DNA of 48,015 bases. Source: Oscillospiraceae bacterium. GTDB taxonomy: Bacteria > Bacillota > Clostridia > Oscillospirales > Oscillospiraceae. The stretch covers positions 1 through 48,015 of the forward strand of contig JAISHS010000006.1 in the NCBI GenBank assembly GCA_031262405.1, given 5' to 3'. Shown here in pieces: positions 41,362 to 48,015 of the stretch; within the stretch, counting starts at the first letter, position 1, and every line of letters begins with the position of its first letter. The position numbers and the translations under genes were made by a program. The notes below the pieces were generated by a model that saw only the letters and a program-made list of their open reading frames with translations, was not told the DNA's origin and ran no database searches.

Positions 41362-42944
41362 CTACGCTTTAATCGCCGTTCCGCCCTTGAAAACGTAGGT
41401 CAGCCCGCCGTCTTCGTCGACAACGACCCGGTCGATAACCGCCGCCCACAAATCGACGTCGAACTCGGCAATCGCCTTCGCGTGCGCCCGGAGTTTCTTG
41501 ACAAAGCCGTCGACCGTTTTACCCTCGTACTGGCGCATGGTTTTTGTCTGCTCCAGTTCGGCGATGCGTTCCTTCGCGGCGTTGTAACGCGCGAGGTACG
41601 CGTCGTTCCGTGCGTTCCACTCGTCTTGGTCGAGGACGCGACTGGCGTTCTCGGCGATGGCTTTTCGCGTCAGTTCTTCGCAAATGTCAAGCTCGCGCTC
41701 CAACTCAGCAAGCTCCGCGTCGACTTCGTTCATATCGGCGAGTTTGTCCCGCAGCGCGAGGCAATCCTTGATGAAGTCCTCACGCTCGGCGAGAAGCTCG
41801 TTAAAGGCCGCGACGAACCCGTCCGATAACTTTTTTTCTGTGACGTGCGGCGTCTCGCATTGCCGCCCGCCGCCGCCTTTAACATAGCGATTATTGCATT
41901 GCCAAACGATGCGGCGATGTTGCGGCGACGTGCTGTTCCATACTTTAGAGCCGAAAAAACCGCCGCACTCGCCGCAGACGACACGCGTAGCAAATGGGCT
42001 GTGGCACGTTATCGGACGCTTCAGACTGCGACGGCGAAGTATCTCGGCTTGCACCATATCCCATTCCTCCGGCGGGATGATGGGAGTATGGCTTTTCTCG
42101 ACGTACCAACTCATAAGCTCGCCTTCGTTGCGTTTCTTGGACTTCGTCAGATAATCCGTGACGTATTGCTTTTGAAGATATTTCGACCCGCGATAAGTTT
42201 CGTTTTTCAGAATGTTCCGAACCGTAGCGGTAGTCCAGACTTCTTTTCTCGTCGGCGTAAGAATGCCGTCGGCGGTCAACTTTTTCGCTATCGAAGCGTA
42301 GGAAAAACCCTGCATATAAAGACGATAAATCTCGCGGACGATGGCAGCCTCTTCTTCGACGACTTGGAGAACGCCGCTTTTGTCTTTTGTGTACCCCAAG
42401 AAGTTCTTGTACGGCAGACCGAAATTGCCGTCGGACATGGATTTGCGTTTGCCCCATCGGATGTTGTCGCTCAGATTCCGGGACTCCTCTTGGGCGATTG
42501 AGGACATGATCGTAATCAACAATTCCCCTTTGCCGTCAAACGTCCAGATACCTTGCTCCTCAAAATAAACCTCCACGCCCTTGGCTTTGAGCGCGCGGAT
42601 TGTCTGAAGGCAGTCAAGCGTGTTGCGTGCGAAACGCGAGACGGATTTCGTTATGATAAGCTGAATCTTGCCGTCCAGAGCATCCTCTATCATCTTATTA
42701 AATCCGTCGCGCTTGCGCGTGTTCAAGGCCGAGATACCCTCGTCCGTGTATAGTCAACGAACTCCAGTTCCGGGCGCGATTTGATGTAGCGAGTGTAATA
42801 GTCCACCTGAGCTTCGTAACTTTGCTGCTGCTCTTCCTTTTCGGTGGAAACCCGCGCGTACCCTGCGGTCAACCGTTTAGTGACGGGCGCGGCGAGCGTC
42901 GCCGCCCGCGCCTTCTTCGGCGGGATTATTTGTACTTCAGCCAT
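41362..42944 (-). pseudogene. Large serine recombinase 2, frameshifted
   Basis: The N-terminal part (MAEVQIIPPKKARAATLA... GYARVSTEKEEQQQSYEAQV) contains the catalytic Ser. After ELEFVDYT the frame is lost. The rest continues in another frame from about GISALNTRKRDGFNKMIEDA onward, through the zinc ribbon (CGECGG...C), coiled-coil and end. One missing base near 42750 (expected VDVYTDEG) accounts for it. Otherwise the gene is full-length, about 525 codons. It overlaps recombinase 1 by 8 bp. It is either inactive, a sequencing error, or, less likely, frameshifted by programme. Confidence 0.85.
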
Positions 42945-44307
42945 TGGATTCACTCTCCTTCCGCTCACGCTCTAACTTTTTGCGGCGGCGTTCGCTCATG
43001 TTGCCCTTGCCGCATTTGCTGTAACAGATATTCCGACCGATGCGTTTCTCGAACCCGATGACGCTGTACGGCCACGATTTGCGTTTTTCCCAGAGAACGT
43101 CGCGTTCCGTGCCGTCCTTATATATAAAGGTAAGACGACGTTCGGCGCGAACGATTGAGTGATCCACTCGCTCCGAAAACGCGTCGCCGTCGAATGCGTC
43201 GAGACCGAGAGCTTCGGCGGCGGCTTTCATCAGCGTCGGTTCGGGAATGGTGAGCGCGGTGCAATTCGTGCCCGTGCGCTTATCGCGACCGCCGCAAATC
43301 CACGCCCGGTATTTTGTTGGGGCTCTGCCGTTTGACGTATGATGGAACTTGCGGCCGCAAATCTCGCAGACGAGCTTCTTACGGAAGGCCACGCCTTCGG
43401 ACTCGTGAACCGTCCCGATTCCGTGCCGCCGGGTAAGCTCCGCTTGTACCGTGTCGAAAACGTCCTCGGAAATTATCGGCTCATGCGCGTCGCGAATGAT
43501 ATACATCGGCAGTTCGCCGCGGTTAATCACGGTGCGCTTTGTCAGGTGGTCTTCGACGAACGTCTTTTGAAGTTTGAGGACTCCCGTGAGCTTTTCATTG
43601 TGGAGAAGGTCTAAAACTACTCCGCCGCACCACTTGCCGCCGGTGGGACCCGGTACGCCGGCGGCGTTGAGCCTGTTTGCAATCGCCGTACACCCAAGCC
43701 CCGAAAGGCAGTCGTCGTACATGGAGCGCACAATCTCCGCTTGTTCCGGCACAATGACGAGTTTTCCGTCTTCGACCCTGTAGCCGTAGACCTTGACGGG
43801 TTTCGTCCGTCCCGCCTCCATGTCGTGGCGTTTGCGCCACTTGATGTTTTCGGACACCGAAAGGCTCTCTTCTTGGGCGTATCCCGCGAGAATCGTAATC
43901 ATCATCTCGCCCTCGGCTGAGAGCGTTCGGATGTTCTGCTCCTCGAAAAATACGTCCACGCCGAGAGCTTTCAGCTCCCGCACCGCCGCGAGTAAATCCA
44001 CCGTGTTGCGTGCGAAGCGCGAGATGGACTTTGTAATCACGACTTGAACCTTTCCCGCGCGGCAGTCTGCGAGGAGCCGCTGAAACTCCGGGCGGGAGTC
44101 TTTGGTGCCTGTTTTCGCCTCGTCCGCATAGACCCCGACATACGACCACGCGGGATTGCGCTGTATGTAGTCGCTGTAATAGCTGACTTGCGCCGCGAGC
44201 GAGTGGAGCATATGGTCAGTCCCGAGGGACACTCTCGCATACGCGGCGGCGTTCTTCCGCGTCGGAAAAGGCTGAATCGGTTCGATGGCTTCTATCTTCT
44301 TTGCCAA
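42937..44307 (-). CDS. Large serine recombinase 1
   Basis: A 456-residue site-specific recombinase of the TndX/CcrAB class. The resolvase domain has the nucleophile Ser in AAYARVSLGTD (about residue 27) and ITKSISRFARNTVD. Next come the recombinase domain (about 170-270), a zinc ribbon CEICGRKFHH and a basic C-terminus (RRRKKLERERKE). The start is TTG at 44307, directly after the upstream stop, because GGAGGTG fits it. The pair of adjacent overlapping recombinases recalls CcrA/CcrB. It is the likely integrase/excisionase of the right-hand element. Confidence 0.92.
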   Translation of the reverse strand: MAKKIEAIEPIQPFPTRKNAAAYARVSLGTDHMLHSLAAQVSYYSDYIQRNPAWSYVGVYADEAKTGTKDSRPEFQRLLADCRAGKVQVVITKSISRFARNTVDLLAAVRELKALGVDVFFEEQNIRTLSAEGEMMITILAGYAQEESLSVSENIKWRKRHDMEAGRTKPVKVYGYRVEDGKLVIVPEQAEIVRSMYDDCLSGLGCTAIANRLNAAGVPGPTGGKWCGGVVLDLLHNEKLTGVLKLQKTFVEDHLTKRTVINRGELPMYIIRDAHEPIISEDVFDTVQAELTRRHGIGTVHESEGVAFRKKLVCEICGRKFHHTSNGRAPTKYRAWICGGRDKRTGTNCTALTIPEPTLMKAAAEALGLDAFDGDAFSERVDHSIVRAERRLTFIYKDGTERDVLWEKRKSWPYSVIGFEKRIGRNICYSKCGKGNMSERRRKKLERERKESESNG

Positions 44308-44595
44308 TTAATCCACCTCCGCTGACTCGGCTTCGCGCTTTGCGGCGCGCTGCGCGTAATTCCACGCCCAGCGGCAAGCGTCCGAGCAGAATCTCCGTTT
44401 GCGACCCGCAGTCTGCTCCGGCAACGGTTTGTGGCACCGCAGGCAGCATTGCTTATTCCCGTTCTTTACAATGCCGTGGCGAAGGCAGTGAGACTTAATG
44501 GTCTCCTTTTTTATTCCTGTCATCTCCGCAATTTCGCCATAGCTTGCGCCGTTCAGTCTGAGTTCAGTAACTCTCTCTTTTTGAGCTTTTTTCAC
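44308..44595 (-). CDS. Small HTH plus zinc-motif protein
   Basis: A 95-residue protein. The N-terminal helix-turn-helix reads ERVTELRLNGASYGEIAEMT then GIKKETIKSHC. The C-terminal zinc motif has CCLRCHKPL and RRRFCSDACRWAWNYA-like cysteines (C-x2-C...C-x3-C). Such proteins often precede serine recombinases in clostridial conjugative elements and may regulate them or act as directionality factors. The start is GTG at 44595, 8 bases after GGAGG. The gene abuts recombinase 1. Confidence 0.82.
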   Translation of the reverse strand: MKKAQKERVTELRLNGASYGEIAEMTGIKKETIKSHCLRHGIVKNGNKQCCLRCHKPLPEQTAGRKRRFCSDACRWAWNYAQRAAKREAESAEVD

Positions 44596-44794
44596 TAAAA
44601 TCACCTCCGTAGCACCGTATATTCGCTCTTTTTTCGCGGCATAGCAAGTCTAAGTCGCGGAAAATACTGTCCGGGGAAAGCCCGAAAAAGTCCGCGACGA
44701 TAGCGTCAATTCGCCGGAACTCGTCGGGCGAGACGCGGTCGCAGTCGAACTGCGACATAACAGTTTTGTAGCGCAGCACCGCTTCACTCGTCAT
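44564..44794 (-). CDS. Small conserved element-borne protein
   Basis: A 76-residue acidic protein starting MTSEAVLRYKTVMSQFDCDR and containing FRRIDAIVADFFGLSPDSIF and RDLDLLCREKRANI. Similar small proteins occur just upstream of recombinases in gut-clostridial elements, but no function is known. It overlaps both the antirepressor stop and the start of the HTH/Zn gene, so it is in the same operon. Confidence 0.7.
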   Translation of the reverse strand: MTSEAVLRYKTVMSQFDCDRVSPDEFRRIDAIVADFFGLSPDSIFRDLDLLCREKRANIRCYGGDFSEKSSKRESY

Positions 44795-45554
44795 GCCCGT
44801 CACCCCGTTCCGCGAGGAACAGATTGATAAAATACTGCTGTCCCTTGCCCGTGACCTTCGTGGTTTTGGAAATCGTAACGTGACCGTCGGAATGTGTGAT
44901 CGCCGTCTCTTTGACGCGGAAGAGTCCGAGTTCCATGGCTCTCTGCGTCGGCGCGTTGTAATCGGTGCCGCGCCGCTTGATGAGATACCCGTCCCGGCGC
45001 AGACGTTCGAACAGGCGATTCTGACCGATCGCTATGCCGTTGCCCTTGAGAATCTTCGCAAGCTCCCCGATGAGGATGGACTCGTTCGAGACGGAGACCG
45101 CATCGGCGAAGACGACCTTCGGGCGGTCTTCCGCGCGGGCGGCTTCAAGCTCCGCGATTTTGACGTTGCGCTGTTCGATCATCCGCTGGGCGGCGAGTAG
45201 ACCGCGCGCCATGACTTGCTCCGGCGTGTTCCACGCCTTCTCGATGGCGAGGAAATACTCGCGGGCGATTTTACCCTTTTCGTTCCGTTGAATCATACAA
45301 ATCTCTTTTGCCATGTCGATGGTGAGCGCGTGGTCAGTCTCGATGAGTGTTCCATGCTGCCCTCTCACAGGGTTTTCGATGACGCGGTCATTTTTGACCT
45401 TCTCATAGTCGATACCTTCCGTGAAGCCGTACTCGCACATTCTGGGAAACCAGTGGCGGTAATCCGTCCCCACCTCAAGAAAGGCGTGCAGTTCCCGTCC
45501 GCTGACGGTCGGCGCATCGTTGTCGCCGTAGGTGACCTTGATCAATTCGTTCAT
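44784..45554 (-). CDS. Antirepressor protein (AntA/AntB plus KilA-C)
   Basis: A 256-residue phage-type antirepressor. The N-terminal AntA/AntB domain spans about 10-90 (TVSGRELHAFLEVGTDYRHW, ALTIDMAKEICMIQRNEKG). The C-terminal KilA-C domain is about 135-245 (ILIGELAKILKGNGIAIGQN, RLFERLRRDGYLI). Such proteins relieve repression of lytic or mobile-element genes. AGGAG lies 9 bases before ATG at 45554. It heads the recombinase operon, so it may be part of the excision control. Confidence 0.9.
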   Translation of the reverse strand: MNELIKVTYGDNDAPTVSGRELHAFLEVGTDYRHWFPRMCEYGFTEGIDYEKVKNDRVIENPVRGQHGTLIETDHALTIDMAKEICMIQRNEKGKIAREYFLAIEKAWNTPEQVMARGLLAAQRMIEQRNVKIAELEAARAEDRPKVVFADAVSVSNESILIGELAKILKGNGIAIGQNRLFERLRRDGYLIKRRGTDYNAPTQRAMELGLFRVKETAITHSDGHVTISKTTKVTGKGQQYFINLFLAERGDGHDE

Positions 45555-45632
45555 TTCGTATTGCTCCTGTGACTTCAAATTTTGAGGAGCTTTCCGATCC
45601 CCTCAAGTAGAAGCCACGAAAACGAGCCGTTG

Positions 45633-46154
45633 TCAGGGGGTAGGCATAAAAAAATTGCCCTCCGCCCGGTTTGACCCGGACGGAGGGCGGTGCATAGTGT
45701 CGAAGCGGTTATTCTGTTTTCTCGTCAGTCGTGTCCGCCGCCGCGTCCGCGCGGCTCGCGTCGGCTTTGGCTTCGGCGAGCATATACACGCAGAGGGCGC
45801 CGATTCCGGCGACGATATCCTGTACGGTTTCACTATTAAGTAATAAATGATGAACATCGCCAGCCCGAACATAAGTCCCGCCGTCCCGCGCCGCAGCCCC
45901 AGCACCAGACCGCAGGCGGCTACGATCCACACGTCTCCGGCTCCGGCTCGCCCGAGCCCTGCCGCTATGTAGAAAGGCAAGGCTAACACCAGCCCCCGAT
46001 ACTTGACAGGGCTGAAATCAATCAGCCCTGTCAGCGCAATTATTATGATGCTCTCTGCGGGGACGGTCTTGGTTCGTGCATCCTCGACCGCCGCCCACAG
46101 GAGCGCACCGGTAAACACTGCCGCCTGCAATAGCGACGGCAGCTTAGCCGGCAT
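45633..46154 (-). CDS. A24 prepilin peptidase-like protein
   Basis: The domain reads WAAVEDARTKTVPAESIIII, with the first aspartate, and GRAGAGDVWIVA with the GxGD aspartate, plus several hydrophobic segments. These are the two catalytic aspartates of type IV prepilin (A24) peptidases. After IIYYLIVKPYRI the frame becomes Arg/Pro-rich and implausible, and reads through the terminator hairpin. Another frame, ending LCVYMLAEAKADASRADAAA, looks more protein-like over 45709-45835. A frameshift or a second small gene without a normal start is possible. Such peptidases are common in clostridial conjugative elements. Confidence 0.7.
   Translation of the reverse strand: MPAKLPSLLQAAVFTGALLWAAVEDARTKTVPAESIIIIALTGLIDFSPVKYRGLVLALPFYIAAGLGRAGAGDVWIVAACGLVLGLRRGTAGLMFGLAMFIIYYLIVKPYRISSPESAPSACICSPKPKPTRAARTRRRTRLTRKQNNRFDTMHRPPSGSNRAEGNFFMPTP
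45646..45688 (-). terminator. Strong terminator between the transfer-module and recombinase operons
   Basis: On the minus strand GCCCTCCGTCCGGG pairs with CCGGGCGGAGGGC (one mismatch) and is followed by AATTTTTTT. It ends the operon that includes the A24 peptidase gene. Confidence 0.85.
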
Positions 46155-46419
46155 AGTCGAACATCCCGCGTATACGCTCGGTGAGCGTGGGCATCACCAC
46201 ATCCCCGAACAGCAAATAGAGTCCGGCGAGCAGCAAGGCTCCAAGTACGACAGCTATTAAAATCTTCACAGCTGTATCGATGTAGCCCTCGCCCTTGTTT
46301 CCGCAGAGCGCGCGGCGGTTGAACGTCAGAAAGCCCAGAGTACACATCATGAGCTCGAGCTTCACCCGCATAAGCGCTGCGCGTATTTTGGTTCTAAGCT
46401 TTCGTATAAATTTCTTCAT
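46144..46419 (-). CDS. DUF6133-like small membrane protein
   Basis: A 91-residue protein with a basic start (MKKFIRKLRTKIRAALMR). A conserved GEGYIDTAVKILIAVVLGAL membrane segment follows, then LFGDVVMPTLTERIRGMFDYAG. The pattern resembles DUF6133 proteins of conjugative elements, possibly pilin-like substrates given the neighbouring A24 peptidase. AAGGAAGG precedes the ATG. It overlaps the peptidase gene by 11 bp. Confidence 0.75.
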   Translation of the reverse strand: MKKFIRKLRTKIRAALMRVKLELMMCTLGFLTFNRRALCGNKGEGYIDTAVKILIAVVLGALLLAGLYLLFGDVVMPTLTERIRGMFDYAG

Positions 46420-46446
46420 CTGTAATCCTTCCTTTCCAATTTTGGT

Positions 46447-46830
46447 TTACATCTTCTGCCCGCTGAAGGCGGGCTGCTCAAAAGGGTCCGGAGCCGTCTT
46501 CCTCGACGGCGCAGAGCTTTGGCTCTGCGTCAGCGCCTGTTCGTAGGCTCCCATGACGGCTTTGTCAAAGGCGGCTTTAGCCTCCTTAGTACAGGGAAAG
46601 GCGATGTCCTTATACTCGCCGTTGCCGTTCTTATAGCTGGGAACGGATACGAACAGCCCGTTTGAGCCCTCCATGACCTTGACGCTCCTAACGGCGAACT
46701 GTCCGTTTATATCCACCGAAGCCGTTGCCTTCACCGTGCCCTCTGGGCGTATGGTGTTGATCCGCACCTCATAGCTCAAAGGCGGATAGTCCTGTGCTGT
46801 TGTCTGTGCGCTTGTCTGTGCTTTTGCCAT
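46447..46830 (-). CDS. SpoVG-like septation protein, element-borne
   Basis: A 127-residue protein with the SpoVG core EVRINTIRPEGTVKATASVD, SVKVMEGSNGLFVSVPSYKN and DIAFPCTKEAKAAFDKAV. SpoVG family proteins bind nucleic acid. Element-borne copies accompany transfer genes. A Thr/Gln/Ala-rich N-terminus and a Pro-rich tail flank the core. ATG at 46830 is preferred to an upstream in-frame start because AAGGAG fits it. Confidence 0.88.
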   Translation of the reverse strand: MAKAQTSAQTTAQDYPPLSYEVRINTIRPEGTVKATASVDINGQFAVRSVKVMEGSNGLFVSVPSYKNGNGEYKDIAFPCTKEAKAAFDKAVMGAYEQALTQSQSSAPSRKTAPDPFEQPAFSGQKM

Positions 46831-46897
46831 TGTTTTTGTCACTCCTTTTCTGTTGTGTGTAGCAATAGAGGAGGCTCTCAACCTTTGAAAGCCTCCT

Positions 46898-47452
46898 CTA
46901 CATACTCATGCTGTTCATCCCGAAACTCTGTTCTTCACCCCCAAAGGAGATTTGTTCAAAACCAAAACGATCTACATAGTAGAAGTCGCTGTCGGCGTGG
47001 TCATACAGCTCCACCACATCGGACATGGACAGGCTGTGCCCGACAAAACCGGGAGGACGCTCCGTATTAAAAAGTGTCCAGATTTCCTCCAGCTCGTTTG
47101 TCGAGACGGTCCCTTCAAATACCAAGCGATAGTTGTCCGCCTCCGGCTCTCCGAAGCGCTTATGCAGCTCGTCCAGAGAAATAAACTTCATCATCACATC
47201 CACGTCGTCCCGCAGCTGCCAGATGCGGCAGGCTTTCAGCGGCGCGGGATTGTCGCGAGGGGAGGCGGCGATTCCGCTTGCCAGCCGTTCATACACGCCC
47301 TCCCGCCACTCGGCTGTGAGCCCACGCTTATTAAGCCACGCCGTCAGCTCCGGGCAACTGAACATCTCATCCACGGCGGCTGTATTCTTCTCTACATACC
47401 CCGCCGGATTGCCGTAGTAGTGGATGACCCCGTTTCTCAGTTCTATACTCAT
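46898..47452 (-). CDS. YodL-domain protein
   Basis: A 184-residue element-borne protein. The C-terminal half, YRLVFEGTVSTNELEEIWTL then GHSLSMSDVVEL and FYYVDRFGFEQISF, matches the YodL-like domain found in clostridial conjugative elements. The N-terminal half is not recognised. Function is unknown. It lies between repeat copy B and the SpoVG-like gene, same strand. Confidence 0.8.
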   Translation of the reverse strand: MSIELRNGVIHYYGNPAGYVEKNTAAVDEMFSCPELTAWLNKRGLTAEWREGVYERLASGIAASPRDNPAPLKACRIWQLRDDVDVMMKFISLDELHKRFGEPEADNYRLVFEGTVSTNELEEIWTLFNTERPPGFVGHSLSMSDVVELYDHADSDFYYVDRFGFEQISFGGEEQSFGMNSMSM

Positions 47453-47474
47453 CTATACCATCTCCGCGTCGGCA

Positions 47475-47790
47475 CAAGCTCCATATCCCTCGCTTCCGCG
47501 CAAGGGCACGCGCGAAAGCTCACTCATTCCGCTGTGCCTCCTTTCCGCTCGACAACCGCTTCGCTGGGTTGTCTCGCGTGTCGCCGCACGGCGGCGGGAC
47601 GATGGCGATTCTCGACATCGAACTTGTCCTCGTCCCCGCGCCGTGCGCGGAAAATCCGACGCGAAAAGGCGAAGGGCAGCGGCGCGACGTGTCGCGAGCG
47701 ACGCGCCCGTAGCCTCGCGGAGGAAAGAGGACGAGCAGCGGAACGAGTGAGCTTTCGTCGCTCCCGCGCGCGACGGAAGCGAAAGATGTG
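47475..47790. repeat. GC-rich dispersed repeat, copy B, with 21-bp inverted ends
   Basis: CGAAAGCTCACTCATTCCGC (47513) and its near-exact complement ending at 47757 bound a 245-bp stretch (20 of 21 bp match). 47631-47757 matches copy A in opposite orientation, and 47475-47517 matches the first 43 bases of the window. A third related arm lies at about 47758-47790. There is no coding frame of quality. It resembles a composite or MITE-like insertion in the conjugative element. Confidence 0.75.
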
Positions 47791-47814
47791 AAGCTTGCGA
47801 GGACGAGCTCTCGT

Positions 47815-48015
47815 CTGGTTGACAAAGTTTTCTATAATACAGGGGTGAGCATTTAACGCAAAGTAGCCGTTAGTCTCATCGGGCGGCACGAAGATTCTCT
47901 TTGCCCATTCCTTATTGGAGGCGCCGTAGCGTCCGTCCCAATCGGCCATTTGGATCGTGTTCGCTAGCACGTAGTTGACGCGCTTGAAGCCGTAATCATT
48001 GAGCACCTTCTGAGC
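47815..48015 (-). CDS. Partial element-borne gene, DUF3848/DUF3849-like, cut by repeat
   Basis: The visible frame reads VLNDYGFKRVNYVLANTIQM, then ADWDGRYGASNKEWAKRI, and NAHPCIIENFVNQTR, matching the C-terminal part of element-borne DUF3848/DUF3849-type proteins. It continues beyond the right edge, so the start is not seen. After FVNQTR the frame runs into GC-rich repeat B and continues as an Arg-rich nonsense tail to a stop at 47524. The normal C-terminus was therefore replaced. Confidence 0.65.

Noticed and set aside
1-48015. CRISPR array, tRNA or rRNA genes
   Set aside because: No regularly spaced direct repeats of CRISPR type and no cloverleaf or rRNA segments were seen; the dispersed repeats are far apart and not spacer-separated.

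Overview
The window looks like chromosome of a Gram-positive anaerobe of the class Clostridia, most likely Oscillospirales/Oscillospiraceae. The evidence is the GC-rich codon use, the L10-leader/rplJ/rplL unit, MalE/MalF/MalG-type importers, a LytS/YesM-YesN two-component pair, an SLH-anchored surface lyase, and conjugative-element genes typical of gut Clostridia (SpoVG-like, YodL, DUF6133, large serine recombinases). This placement is inferred from gene content only. No tRNA, rRNA or CRISPR array was seen.

Layout. 0.3-3.5 kb holds housekeeping genes: typA, convergent with rplJ-rplL and its autoregulatory leader. 3.6-4.3 kb is pgmB. 4.6-7.3 kb is a small cassette with AT-rich distal genes: a C5-cytosine methyltransferase, a DUF262 protein and an RNxxxH HEPN protein. 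It lies directly beside a GH31 glucosidase that lacks its N-terminus. 7.5-29.5 kb is an alpha-glucan utilisation region: GH31, GH13_31 oligo-1,6-glucosidase, a histidine kinase and AraC-type regulator, an ABC importer with a GH66 dextranase-family enzyme, then LacI, a second ABC importer and a GH13_20 cyclomaltodextrinase/neopullulanase-like enzyme. pgmB probably belongs to the same catabolic set. Between the two importers, 18.7-23.4 kb, lie a YyaL-like protein, an FAD-Rieske oxidoreductase, small and truncated ORFs, and repeats.

From 29.5 kb the window becomes accessory. It holds an AT-rich hypothetical gene with two candidate upstream small ORFs, a CBM20 remnant, an HhH protein, yjbQ, a KAP-type NTPase, a scar of fused mobile-element fragments (ArdA/Dam/recombinase), a 1312-residue PL9 pectate lyase with three SLH domains, MmcQ, a GNAT enzyme, and a third recombinase fragment. 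The right end, 41.3-48.0 kb, is the edge of a conjugative element in minus orientation: one intact and one frameshifted large serine recombinase, a Zn/HTH protein, a KilA-type antirepressor, an A24 peptidase, DUF6133, SpoVG-like, YodL and a partial gene at the window edge.

How it works together. Dextran, isomalto- or malto-oligosaccharides would be imported by two binding-protein-dependent ABC systems and hydrolysed in the cytoplasm by GH66, GH13 and GH31 enzymes; beta-phosphoglucomutase would channel beta-glucose-1-phosphate. The kinase/regulator pair probably controls the dextran-type importer, and LacI controls the maltodextrin-type importer through two near-identical 18-bp sites flanking a strong promoter. 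The best candidate for an under-described system is the methyltransferase-DUF262-HEPN cassette. Two families of dispersed non-coding repeats are also notable.
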